Below are positions 19,701 through 28,878 of a stretch of DNA of 64,000 nt, piece by piece. Within the stretch, counting starts at the first letter, position 1. Each line of letters begins with the position of its first letter. The notes beneath the pieces are model-generated. The model saw only the letters and a list, made by a program, of their open reading frames with translations, was not told where the DNA came from and searched no databases. This stretch comes from Micrasema longulum. Its lineage: Eukaryota > Arthropoda > Insecta > Trichoptera > Brachycentridae. Where the stretch lies: NCBI GenBank assembly GCA_022494885.1, contig JAGVSM010001409.1, forward strand, positions 1 to 64,000. The letters run 5' to 3'. A program made the translations under genes and the position numbers.

Positions 19701-20595
19701 AAAACCGTAAACTTGATGGATAATAACAATGGGGTTTTTAGTTGATTATTCTAATTGTAGCTTTTTGCGATTTGATGATGGGTTCTAGGTTAGATTATGC
19801 TGCAGTGCCCCAACCGATTATGCCATATGAAAATGTGGACTGACCGGGATAGATTCTTGTAAAGATTTAATCAAATTTATTAAAATAATTTTTTACCTTT
19901 AACATATGACCTTCAATTTCGGTTGCATGCAGTTTGAGGGCTTTTATTATACTTTCTTGTTCAGAAAATTCAACCAAAGCATAACGTAGTTTATCCGTGT
20001 CCCTCTCACAGAAGCGCAAATACTTGACTTGCCCAGCCATTCCGAAGTGGTCGATTAGTTGCTGACTCGTAATAGTTGTTGGAACATCAATAACTAATAT
20101 TGTGCGACGGATTTCTTCAATTTTCCGAGAGTCGTAAGCGGCGGGTAGTGGAGGATAGTTCGGCAAGCCACTGGCGGTCAGCCGTGGGTCGTTTGTTTGG
20201 ATCACTTGATTCGGAGGAACTCCTTCTAAGGTGTTCACCACTTCTGGGGGTAACCGGGGCTCGGCCGCATTCAATCCGGGGACCAGAGTCCCGTTGCTGG
20301 ACATTTCTAACGCTTTGTGTTCATCGGGAATCTCTCCAGACTGCACGGGAATGACTATCAGAGCGCGGTCAATGAACACGGTGTTTGTCATGTGCTGTGC
20401 TATTCCAACAGTGGATGCCTCGTAATATTTCACGTAGCATATTCTAGATTGTACTGGACACGAAACATCGCGTATCGTCGGATAAAGACGGATATCGTCT
20501 ATCTTCCCCAAATATCCGAATAGCGTTTGCATTTGATCCTTCGTAGCTTGAGGGGCGATATTGGTCACCTGAATGACGCGAGTGTTCGCCACCAT
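16049..20595 (-). CDS. SREK1: SR splicing regulator with two RRMs (SREK1/SRSF11 family)
   Basis: This is a nuclear splicing regulator that binds RNA through RRMs and other SR proteins through its RS tail. Four exons, in order of transcription: 20595-19897, 18696-18536, 17330-17199, 16727-16049, with phases 0, 2, 2. The product is 556 residues. RRM1 covers about residues 6-84 (RVIQVTNIAPQATKDQMQTLF), RRM2 about 164-233 (RTILVIDVPTTITSQQLI). Then come HHATQAISKPQ, REIEEAMCRVKEAQNLISAAI, and a long RS/RD/RK domain. The C-terminus VVRNYDEEDLGFEADK resembles the DYDEEEQGYD of SRSF11, while two RRMs resemble SREK1; Drosophila Srp54 is the likely counterpart. The start is the ATG at 20595-20593 in a good context (caaaATGG); an upstream in-frame extension begins with TTG and is not used. 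Confidence 0.93.
16728..17198 (-). other. SR gene intron 3
   Basis: About 470 bp with no feature recognised beyond a polypyrimidine acceptor tract next to exon 4. Confidence 0.7.
17199..17330 (-). CDS. SREK1: SR gene exon 3: RS repeats
   Basis: It encodes 44 residues of nearly pure Arg/Ser dipeptide with some His (RTRSRSHSHGRSRSHHRS onward). It is phase 2 in and out, so skipping would keep the frame; it is therefore a candidate cassette exon. Confidence 0.88.
17881..17980. repeat. 100-nt imperfect hairpin, intronic
   Basis: Arm 17881-17920 starts 'taataattctgtgttgataa' and continues 'ggtaaaggtag'. Arm 17941-17980 is its near-exact inverse, ending 'cttatcaacacagaattatt'. The loop is about 20 nt. 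It could be a palindromic MITE or a small-RNA precursor; the sequence alone does not decide. Confidence 0.7.
18340..18512 (-). repeat. tRNA-derived SINE, family B
   Basis: On the plus strand it reads 'cttcgggtgccagtccgagg', then 'acaatgaaatattctggtg' and 'catggtaggcaaacgccctg', which match the same arrangement at 60595-60842 and 41795-41965. It sits in intron 2 of the SR gene just past exon 2. Confidence 0.65.
18536..18696 (-). CDS. SREK1: SR gene exon 2: conserved helical segment
   Basis: It encodes 53 residues: LHHATQAISKPQTKSNEAAQ then REIEEAMCRVKEAQNLISAA and IDPVIGMLSKDKR. The block matches the E-(L/I)-E-E-x-M-x-RV-(R/K)-E-A-Q-x-(L/F)-ISAAIEP signature shared by SREK1 and SRSF11. It is phase 0 in and phase 2 out. 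Confidence 0.93.
18790..18890 (-). repeat. Dispersed repeat family C, inverted copy
   Basis: On the plus strand it reads 'aaccagccaatgacaagtca' then 'taagccctgtaaatgcccag', the inverse of the copies at 21980-22110 and 62168-62312. It is adjacent to a SINE. Confidence 0.7.
18895..19078 (+). repeat. tRNA-derived SINE, family A, best copy
   Basis: The head 'ggcctccgtggtgtagtggt' carries an A box, and 'ggttccgggttcgattcccg' forms a perfect T-arm-like B box. A conserved body follows ('aagcctgggtgttctgtgat', 'aattgggccgcctggcctgt') with an AAATAAA tail. Acceptor-stem pairing is absent, so it is not a tRNA gene. A close copy lies at 22662-22885. Confidence 0.85.
19897..20595 (-). CDS. SREK1: SR gene exon 1: both RRMs
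   Basis: It encodes 233 residues: the start MVANTRVIQVTN, RRM1 with CYVKYYEASTVGIAQH as the RNP-1 region and TNTVFIDRALIVIP, a linker GEIPDEHKALEM through LPAAYDSRKIEEI, and RRM2 with YALVEFSEQESI as RNP-1. It ends GHMLK|gtaaaa in phase 0. An intron-free double RRM in the first exon is notable. Confidence 0.95.
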
Positions 20596-20760
20596 TTTGA
20601 TATTGAAGTTTAAACACAATTTTATACCAAAATTATTTTAAACACTACATTTTATTAACGAACGTATTCCAGATAACCATCAAATTATTACCCAACGCGA
20701 AAAGCCGCGGAAACGAGCCGGCATTCGCGATTAATCTTGCCATAGAAAAAATCTCTGTAA
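20596..20760 (-). promoter_or_regulatory. SR gene 5' UTR and promoter region
   Basis: This is the DNA just upstream of the SR start codon. A small GC-rich patch ('aaaagccgcggaaacgagcc') stands out near 20700. No TATA box is clear. The transcription start is not determined. Confidence 0.35.
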
Positions 20761-21576
20761 AAACAAAAGTGGAAGCAAAATACGATGCTCAAATCTTGTC
20801 TATGATAAAAATAAGGTGTACTCTCAAACTCCATACTCTGCTTGTTTTGTAGGTAGGTACTATGAAAAACAATTTTTAAAAATTATACAGTATGTGAAAA
20901 CTATTTTTTTGTTTAAAACTAGATTTTAATACGAGCTAAACATACGTGTCTAAAATATTCATCATAAAAAAAACTTGTTTCCCCCTAAAATAAGCAGGTA
21001 ATTTCATAATTCATCATAAAGTCAACTTTTACTTGTATTCAAAAATTACGCGGCGATATTTTAAAACATGAATTAATATGGCCTTCCAGTTCATTATTTT
21101 ATGTTTTGTCATTTCCCAAACAATACATTTTAAGCACTTTAGTAATAATGACCGTTTGGTTCACGTTAGCTAATTCTGAAAAGAACCCCATTTTAATTAC
21201 GGCCATTAAAAATAAATCCATTTAAATAATATTTACCTGAACTATTCCGTCTATTGTTAAAGTCAATGAGGATTCAATAACTTGGATTAAATTCGAATGA
21301 CCGAGCGACGAATTATCTAGAATTCCAAAGAACCTTTCTTTTGAAAATATATTCGTTTGTGCTATCCCAGGATAGCAATTTAAACTTGCCTCAAGCTTGT
21401 ATCAAGTTTGAAGTATCAAGAGTTCAAGCTTGACCCAAGTTTAAGATTGCAACTCTGTAAACTTGAGGCAAGTTTAAAGCAAACTTCCTAGTTACCATCC
21501 AACAAACTTACAAGTAACATTATGTTTGTTTTTTACAAAAAAAACAATCATCATGCAAGCTTGGATTTATTTAGCA

Positions 21577-21680
21577 AAAAAAAAACAAAAAATACAAAAA
21601 AAAAAACAAAAATAGAGAGAAAAAAACAAAAAAAGGAAAAAAAACGAAACAAAAAAAACACACAAAAAAAACAAAAAACA
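21577..21680 (+). repeat. A-rich low-complexity run
   Basis: A run of A with scattered C and G. The open frames on both strands here (Lys/Asn-rich and Phe-rich) are artefacts of composition. Confidence 0.85.
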
Positions 21681-21979
21681 CGAAGCTTCTTAAAATTATT
21701 ATTGTTAAATAAAATATCTTGTTATTATTACTCGGTATATTTATTTTGAATAAATAATAAAAATTACGGGCTATTTTTGCCAAGAAAGTCAGATGATGTG
21801 ATGTCAGATTATGTGATGACAAATAATTCATGTCAATTGACGGGAGATCGGAGTCCGGTGCATTCTTTTGTCTCTCAACTCTGAAACAAATAAATAAAAC
21901 TGTTTTATGACTTCCTAGCTTTTCGACTAGTGGGGTTTCTCATGCTAAAAAGTATCCGATATTTAAATAAAAATTTGTT

Positions 21980-22110
21980 GCAATAAGGGAAAACATTTTG
22001 GGAAGGACATAAGGAAGTTTAGGTATTTACTGGACTTATTTACTGTCATTGGCTGGTTGAAGTGGCCACTTTACAAACTGTGTAACATTAAGCGTTCTGC
22101 CTATGTTTAA
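21980..22110 (+). repeat. Dispersed repeat family C
   Basis: It contains 'gaaaacattttgggaaggac' and 'gttgaagtggccactttaca' then 'aactgtgtaacattaagcg', shared with 62168-62312 and, inverted, with 42445-42575. It has no coding content. Confidence 0.7.
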
Positions 22111-22661
22111 ACATCTTCGTTTCCTCAACTCTTCGATCTGTTAACTTTTGTGAAGTACAAGAGCCTCTGGGGTTAAAGTACTGGTTTATTGATATATTAT
22201 CAACAGCCTTTTCGTTCTATAAATAAAACATAATTCAATCAATTAAATTCAAAAGTAGTATAATGTTTGTGATATTTAATAATTAATCAGTTAAAACTAT
22301 TGTAAGCATTATGCAGTGGATGAGAAATTATACTTACTTTTAAAGAGCTCTTGACAAGACGGTTTTGTCGAGTGACAGTGCAACAAAAACTCATTTCTTA
22401 TGTGTTTTCCTCAATGGCATATCAATAGTTTATCCTTTAAACTGAGTATTAACACTTCGACAATATTAAAAGTTTTAAAATTGACGGAAAAACGTCAAAA
22501 TGCGTAATTAAAGAACGCGCATGCGCATTATAAATAACATGTAACCCACGGACAAAAACGGTGAAATATATCATTTTTCTATGACTTTGATAGTATTGCC
22601 AATCTGAATGTTGTTTGGAATTAACCACTTTTTTGGATATTTGTAATGCACTTATTTAATT

Positions 22662-22885
22662 CGGCGGCCTCCGTGGTATAGTGGTTAAGACATTTGGATC
22701 ACACATGGAAGGTTCTGGGTTCGATTCCTGGTGAGAACACAAAAATTAAATGTGATTTTCTTAAGGCTGGGCGTACCGTGCTGTAATTCACAACTGTAAT
22801 TGGGCCTCACTACCTGTTGTGGTGCCAAAAAAATCGGTCTTGTAGAAAAGTTCTGGGATTAATTATAACAGTTTAAATAAAAATA
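22662..22885 (+). repeat. tRNA-derived SINE, family A
   Basis: It matches the 18895 copy along its length: 'ggcctccgtggtatagtggt', 'gttctgggttcgattcctgg', 'ctgtaattcacaactgtaat' and 'tgggcctcactacctgttgt'. It is nested inside the element at 21362-23137. Confidence 0.85.
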
Positions 22886-24597
22886 AATAAAAAAAGGAAA
22901 TCTCTCCATATTTTTATGTATATGGCAATGTGTTGATCATCACTATATGACTTTCGGATTCTGAAATACCATTCTGACATAACAAGATTCCAGCAAGTTT
23001 TGTCAAAACTTGTCTCTTCAAATTTGTCATAAAAATATTCCAGCAACTTTTGATAAAAACTTATCTCTTCAAATTTTCCTTTTCAACCTTCCATCAATCT
23101 TAAATCAAGTTTGTATCAAGTTTCACTGCTATCTGGGATGTAACAAATCTCGTAGAATCAGACTGTTCCACGAGGCTCATCGGAGGCCGTCTTCCAGCCT
23201 CGAAGGTCTTTCCATATCTAGAACATCTATTGTCCTCTATGGAACGCCATTTTACTGAACCACCAGTGCGTCTGCCTCAACTACAGCCGCCCAGTCTTCC
23301 AGCTGGTTGTCGTTACCAATGGGACTAAATTTCGAGAGCTACCCATGGCTCTATCCATGGCAAATTTCTGCCCAGGACATCGCCCTGCTTGTACTCATCC
23401 AAGCACAGCATCCGGATTATCATCGGTATGCCGTTAACTCTCCACTTAGTGAAACTCCGGCAACATTGTGTTAAAAATAGATAAGTGAAGAGTGGCAACC
23501 GCGAATTGCTTTAGTTAAGGATCTAGCTGTGTAAGTATTTTTTTTTCATGTTTGTTATTAATCCTAAGTCATTTTTCATATTCTAGATTAATAAACATAG
23601 GTACATAAAACATTCAATCTCTTTACGTTATTTTCCAATTTACACGTTTTCAGGATAGATGTAAATTTGTTAACTTTCTTTGGGTCTTAAATTCATTTAA
23701 TTTTCATTAGAATAACATTATCATGATGGAGAATTTAAAATAAGGAAAACACATGGTAAGTTAACTTGATATCCTACATATCCGATATGACACCAGGAAG
23801 ACGCAATCTTCCATTAAATTTCAAGTTTCCGATCGGCGAATGTTCCCCCTTCCGCTCGGTTCGCAGAAAGATGCACAGCTTCCGTCTATTCATACGCGCG
23901 AACGCAAAAATTGATTTTATAGCCGAGATAATTCAATCTCATATGATTTTTTTCCGATCTATCCACCATATCTCAATAACAAACTACCCCACATAAATAA
24001 TAATAACTTTTTTCGTTTCTGGAGTAGTATTCCAAACGCTCTCGTGGCCGTATTATCTCGCGTATTTACAAAATACACGAGAAAAACTTTTTTCTTGTGC
24101 CACGAAAGTAGTTCAGAATAGTACCACTTATTCATCCCCCTCCCATGATATGTACATCCACTCCCTTGTAGAAATATATGGTGTCTTTCAAATAGCCTCC
24201 CGAATTTTATGTTGGCTGCCAACTCATGTGTGTCATTTTAATCAAACTTCAGAATAGCAAAAATATTATACATATGCTTCATTGATTGGGAGATTTAAAA
24301 AAAAGAAAGCTGAGAAATTGAAATATAAAAAACCAACATCCTCTCTTGCTTCACTTTAATCATAATATATTTTGAAATTTTTTTCGTCTTTTTTAAATAA
24401 AGTTTCACATTATGTATTTCCAATAATATTGATATATGTATATCAGCCTACTTTCATCCCTGTTTTTCCAAGTCTATACTTTGCTCCAATACATCAGGGT
24501 CGGGACCAGGACTCCGTTATAAACTGCCAATTTTGCCTCTGTCTAAATGAATACTGTTGAAATGCGATCTCTCAGGTGAATGTGTGGTAAAACAATG

Positions 24598-24940
24598 TAC
24601 GATAGATGCACAAATGTTGAGATCCGTATATTATGTAAGGCTGAGACAAGCAATATCGACAAAATCAAGAAAGGAGCTCTTCGCTGGTTTGAACATGTAG
24701 AACGAATGGACAGCGAAAGAATGGCTAAGAATATTTACAATTCGAATGTTGATGGTTGCAGAAATAAAGGAAGACCGAGAAAGGACAAATACTTGAAGAT
24801 GGACTTGTCGAAAGTCGGAATAATCGGTGCGCGTGCATGAGAAGATGTATGAATGTAGAGGAAGCGATATCTGTACGCAAATATGGAGTATTGTGGCGTT
24901 CTATCCTCTCTACCTATCCTTACGGGGAAACGGCGTGATG
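24598..24940 (+). mobile_element. RTE-like retroelement C-terminal fragment
   Basis: The open frame reads IDKIKKGALRWFEHVERMD then a GRPRKDKYLKM motif, the usual end of RTE-like reverse transcriptases (RRGLLRWFGHVERM...GRPR). The 3' end 'gtgatggtttgttgttgtta' is typical. A second shorter piece lies at about 26760-26920. It is 5'-truncated and inactive. Confidence 0.7.
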
Positions 24941-25379
24941 GTTTGTTGTTGTTATTGTTTGAGATATATTTGAAACTATTTTTTAAAAATAAATTTAGCC
25001 CAGTAGGTTCTATTCTTATACATTTTTAATATGCATATTGCCTAAATAAATTGGTTTTGATGTCTTAGTAGAAAAGTACACAGGCTATAATTTTGTTTGG
25101 AATACCAGCCCAGACGTATTTTGGCAAAAAAAATGCAGGTATTCAAAATTTTGAGTACATTATTTTAGCTCATATTAATTCTCGTGCAAAAGCGCAATTA
25201 AATGTATGGTTTTCAAATGGAAAATAATTTGTTGTACATTTTTTTTGTTCCGAGTCGTTTATTACAAACTTGTTTTTTCTGTTGAGCAAAAACAGTCATA
25301 TAAAATTTATAAAATCGAAAATGTATATATTTTTTTCTATGGTATCATTTTCGTTCCTTGTTCCTTCGTATCGTTGACA

Positions 25380-25472
25380 TATGTCAAAATGTGTCATACG
25401 TGTGTCGAAAGAGTGGTTCCTATGAAGTAAACATTCAAATAATTAAAAATACATAATTAAACTCCCTAAGAA
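25380..25472 (+). promoter_or_regulatory. LysM gene 5' region
   Basis: This is the short region before the first ATG at 25473. No TATA box or initiator is clearly recognisable. It is given only to locate the likely promoter. Confidence 0.3.
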
Positions 25473-25489
25473 ATGAAGCCGAAATCAAG
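25473..25489 (+). CDS. LYSMD3: LysM gene exon 1, 17 bp coding
   Basis: It reads ATG AAG CCG AAA TCA AG followed by gtattt. The phase 2 exit joins the 25856 exon to give MKPKSRLKSKEND. The exon is very short, so the start is less sure than the rest. Confidence 0.7.
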
Positions 25490-27598
25490 GTATTTCTAAC
25501 AAAATTATATTACTCAACATTTAAACGGTGAATTTGTAAGATGTTTGTGATATACCTTTAGTAAATATTGCCTTTATTCATTTTAATGTGTATTTATTTT
25601 ATGGATTTATTTTTTTATTGTAACACGGTCGTTACATATTATTTTGCGAACATAAATGTAATTCTTAGTAAATTTTTAAGTGTCGACAGTACTGATGTTG
25701 AATTTAAATGTGGAAGACTATTTTTCCTCATTGATATTGTTGTTCAAGGTTATTCATCCTTTAATTAATAACTTTATAAATGTTTTAGTCTTTCAACAAG
25801 GGATTGAGGTATACAGAAGTCATAAGTGTGGATTTTCTGATTTTTTTCTTTATAGGTTGAAGTCGAAGGAAAATGACAGTCATGGTTACAACAGGAATGG
25901 TTATGACAAGTACAGCGATGACAGTGAAGAAGATATTCTTCCAATGAGGAAAGTATACAAACCCCAACATTTTGTTGAAGCAGAAATTAAAGATGGAGAC
26001 ACTTTACAAGCTATCGCTCTTCGGTTCAATTGTACTGTAAGTTTATTTCTCTTTAAATAACATGTATCCTTTTTCTTGCTCCACAACAGGCCAGAAGGTC
26101 CAATAACAGTGCTGAATTATAGTACGAATCGAACTATGGACGCAAAAGGTGTGGGGCAAGAGTCTTAGCCATTATACCACGGAGACCGCCTATATAATAT
26201 GTCTTTATATCTCACAGTGTTTTCCTGTTTGTAGTCTAACTTATTTAATAACCATATTATCCCCTGTTGAAACTTTAATTACATATTTTTTTGACTACCA
26301 TATTCCCTTACCTAAAATGTTTTCCATCTCTGTTGTAAAATGTTCATCTTAAGAACTCCTTAAGCCAGTGAAAAAAAACTGGAATCAGTTTAACTGCGGA
26401 ATACGTTCAGTGAAATTGTCTGAGGGTATTTTTATAACAAAAAAACTATTTGGAATTTGTTACATATTCAAAAGAACTCTGTTATACGAACTCCAGTCAT
26501 CCGGATTGCCGAATATCAGAATCGTTATCAGGAAATAAAAAATAAAAGAGATGTTATAATAACAAATAAAAAAGCACTGGCGGCCAGCCCATTTTTTCGT
26601 CAAAGAAATTAGCTTTGCTGAACATGTTTAAGTAAGTTTTTATGATATAACATCTGGCACTCATTAATCCGGATAATTGGAGTTTTACTGTACACAAATG
26701 TTTATCTTTTCTTGCTGAGTTAGCTGTAGTTACGGCCTTTCTCTGTATGACAACAGCATTCACTATGCAAGGCTGAAATACGCATTATCGATAAAAATTC
26801 GACAAATACTTGAAGATGGAAAGTCTAAATAATCGGCACGCATTCGAGAAAGCGACGTCTATATGCAAAGACAGTACGATATGCGGTGGTTAGTTTGTGT
26901 TTGTTTGTTTGTTAAATCAAGTACTTTATAAAAGTGAATGGCAAATCACCATGTTGGTACAATCTAGTAGGTACTTCATCGTATACACTTGTCTACAAAG
27001 ATTTGAACATACTTGAAACATTGTTGAACCAATAAATGTATATTTTCAGGTGGCTACAATAATGAGGACAAATAACATTTTGAGAGAAAATGAAATATTT
27101 GCCAAAAGAGTTATAAAGATTCCCGTGACTGCTTATTCTCTGCTGACTGAATCTCTTCCCTTAGTACACACTAGCGGCAATAGCTCTCCCACTCGGAATA
27201 CGGACATCAAACAGCCGGAACCTACGGATGCTCAACTCCAGCAGAAGTTAATAGTGGCTTCTGTGAACGCTTCCCAAATTAAAATACCCAAACTGCTCCA
27301 AGATGACAATCTCCCTAGTACGAGTCAATGTAACGCGTCTTCCAGTCATTTGTTATTAAATCATAACTCCCACCCAAATGGCCAAGCAACTCCTCTGTTG
27401 ATCGATCGCAAAGACACGCCGGAAACAGTAGAAACTGTTTTGGTAAACGAATTCACTTCTAGAGGGGAAGATTTTGGTATTAAGTGGATGCATTTATTAG
27501 TCTGTATTTTAGTTCTGGCTTTCATCATACCTTTGGTCTACATTGTTTATATTGCTGAACATCCTGAAAAATACCACCATTATATGGACCACCACTGA
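25473..27598 (+). CDS. LYSMD3: LysM-domain single-pass membrane protein (LYSMD3/4 type)
   Basis: Three exons: 25473-25489, 25856-26036, 27050-27598; phases 2 and 0. The product is 248 residues. An N-terminal acidic stretch (DDSEEDIL) precedes a LysM domain at about 46-92: VEAEIKDGDTLQAIALRFNC, then TVATIMRTNNILRENEIF and VIKIPV. A Ser/Asn-rich linker leads to one transmembrane helix at about 212-235 (LLVCILVLAFIIPLVYIVYI) and a short His-rich tail. This order is that of LYSMD3/4 proteins; LYSMD3 has been linked to Golgi membranes and glycan binding. The first exon supplies only MKPKS plus part of an Arg codon, which I chose because it gives a start codon, a gtattt donor and the right phase. 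Confidence 0.9.
25856..26036 (+). CDS. LYSMD3: LysM gene exon 2: first half of LysM
   Basis: It encodes LKSKENDSHGYNRNGYDK through the acidic patch to KDGDTLQAIALRFNCT, where the LysM motif is split by a phase 0 intron. The acceptor is 'ctttatag' and the donor gtaagt. Confidence 0.92.
26095..26192 (-). repeat. SINE family A head, inverted
   Basis: The minus strand reads 'aggcggtctccgtggtataa' then 'tggctaagactcttgcccca' and a B-box-like 'tagttcgattcgtac', as in the 18895 copy. It is truncated. Confidence 0.6.
26460..26697 (-). mobile_element. Pogo-like MITE, inverted copy
   Basis: The right end 'atccggataattggagtttt' then 'actgtaca', and the left end 'actccagtcatccggat', match in inverse the copy at 40870-41218. 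The sequence in between aligns too ('tcaggaaataaaaaataaaa', 'gaacatgtttaagtaagttt'). TIR text of the type CAGTAAAACTCC..TTATCCGGAT is pogo/Tigger-like. Confidence 0.7.
27050..27598 (+). CDS. LYSMD3: LysM gene exon 3: LysM end, linker, TM
   Basis: It encodes 182 residues and the stop at 27596-27598. It starts VATIMRTNNILRENEIFAKR and KIPVTAYSLLTES (end of LysM), then a polar linker, then the transmembrane segment and tail YHHYMDHH. The acceptor is 'tattttcag'. Confidence 0.93.
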   Translation: MATIMRTNNILRENEIFAKRVIKIPVTAYSLLTESLPLVHTSGNSSPTRNTDIKQPEPTDAQLQQKLIVASVNASQIKIPKLLQDDNLPSTSQCNASSSHLLLNHNSHPNGQATPLLIDRKDTPETVETVLVNEFTSRGEDFGIKWMHLLVCILVLAFIIPLVYIVYIAEHPEKYHHYMDHH

Positions 27599-28251
27599 CA
27601 TTGGCTAATCTATTTCTCTTTTAACTCTTGATAAGAGAATTATTTATAATACATATGTACATTCTCTTGTAATCTTAATACCGTAAGATTAAGTGTTCAT
27701 TCACCAATTCAACACTTGAAATGTGTATACATATTTGTACACACATTTGCATATTTTATTTATGCAGCATTAAAATTTTTATTTCAACATGATGACACAA
27801 TTTTATCATGTTTATAAAGTAAATTAAATGAGTTAAGTTTCATGTAAAGCATTTATTAATTACTTACACACCTATTTTGGAAACATTTTCTCAAGTAAAA
27901 AATAGTCATATGTAGTTTTCAAGTGCCTAATCTTATAATCATATCATACCAAATATTCCTGTTTATGCGTTAATTAGGTAATAACTTATATTTTAATATA
28001 AGTTATAAATTAAAATACTTTGTACACTTCCATATATTTATTTGGCCAAATAGAAATTTCACCCTCTAACGAGCATCTTCGACTGGTAAACATTATACAG
28101 TGCTGAAACCATGTTTGTTAGTTGTTATGACGTATAGCCACATTTTAAGAAATATACCTAAATTTAATAAATGAAATTGTAAATAGATAAAGTACTAAAA
28201 TATTTCTTTTACAATGTAATCCTTTATTATCACATGTGTGCAAACAATAAA
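27599..28251 (+). other. LYSMD3: LysM gene 3' UTR, probable
   Basis: It is AT-rich, without ORFs, up to AATAAA at 28246-28251. Confidence 0.55.
28246..28251 (+). terminator. Poly(A) signal AATAAA
   Basis: This is a canonical signal about 650 bases past the LysM stop; 'caaacaataaaaaaaactg' surrounds it. Earlier, weaker options may exist. Confidence 0.5.
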
Positions 28252-28451
28252 AAAAACTGTCTTGTTAAAGCTGTTAGTTTACTATATTGTGATGTGTAAA
28301 ATTGAATAATTTTAGATGTTTTTAAAACATTGGTCAGTATGTTGTGATTTATTATAATATAGTAAAATGGTGTAATAATCTACTGTCACACTATTTTTTA
28401 AAAAGAAAAGACAAAGAGAGTTAATTTTACAACAGCAGGATCATAAAATTA

Positions 28452-28878
28452 TGAGGTTTATCCAGAAAGTATGTTCCGTTTGTATTTCTCGTCTGACCTA
28501 TTGAAAAGTAGTTGACACCATTATGAGTTAGCTGACTGTTGTGTATGCTTCGTGTTGCTTGTTTGAAATGCTGATTAAAATTGAAAATCCCCGCCATTAA
28601 ACTTGTCCACATTCATCAACAGGTAAAGTGTACGGAGAACATGTGAGTGCGATTCAATGGTAAGGAGATGGTGAGACAGTTCAATGAAGGTCGTGATAAT
28701 GTGCACAACGACGAACGAAGTGTCTCCTTTTATGAAGCAGGAGCACAAAAGCTTGAGCCGCGCATTGACAAGTGCCTAAAAAATAGTGGGAGTTGTGTAG
28801 AAAAATAGATCTAAAGATTTTTTCACAATATGTTTTTTTCTGAATACGAAACGGAACTTGTTTTTTGGGTATACCTCG
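28452..28878 (+). mobile_element. Internally deleted mariner
   Basis: Terminal inverted repeats of about 35 bp: left 'tgaggtttatccagaaagta' then 'tgttccgtttgtattt'; right, reverse complemented, 'cgaggtatacccaaaaaaca' then 'agttccgtttcgtatt'. TA dinucleotides flank both ends. The interior retains a piece of the mariner N-terminal region (QFNEGRDNVHNDERS) and the C-terminal end (LEPRIDKCLKNSG), with the catalytic centre missing. It cannot make transposase. Confidence 0.85.

Larger units (their letters stand above)
18697..19896 (-). other. SR gene intron 1 with SINE
   Basis: This 1.2-kb intron contains a family C repeat at 18790-18890 and a tRNA-derived SINE at about 18895-19078. No extra exon is evident. 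Confidence 0.75.
21362..23137. mobile_element. Putative DNA element with inverted ends, about 1.8 kb
   Basis: The left end reads 'atcccaggatagcaatttaa' then 'acttg', and the reverse complement of the right end reads 'catcccagatagcagtgaaa' then 'cttgatac'. Multiple 'caagttt' motifs follow inside both ends. The interior carries later insertions (family C at 21980, SINE A at 22662) and no transposase frame. The superfamily is unknown. Confidence 0.5.
20761..25380. other. Intergenic, transposon-rich
   Basis: No host gene is recognised between the SR gene and the LysM gene; the two starts diverge. Contents: a putative inverted-repeat element 21362-23137 with nested repeats, a low-complexity A/C-rich run 21577-21680, an unassigned block near 23150-23470, and an RTE-like fragment 24598-24940. 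Confidence 0.7.
26037..27049 (+). other. LysM gene intron 2 with repeats
   Basis: It contains an inverted SINE-like piece (about 26095-26192), a family C fragment (26275-26345), a pogo-like MITE (about 26460-26697) and an RTE-like scrap (about 26760-26920). No exon. Confidence 0.75.

Noticed and set aside
20596..20619. An upstream in-frame extension of the SR protein
   Set aside because: It begins with TTG, not ATG. The ATG at 20595 has a good context and starts the conserved RRM.
21522..21831. Lys/Asn-rich and Phe-rich open frames on both strands
   Set aside because: They are produced by an A-rich low-complexity run.
23150..23470. A GC-richer block that might be a gene fragment
   Set aside because: Short frames only and no motif that I could name; left as an unassigned part of the intergenic region.
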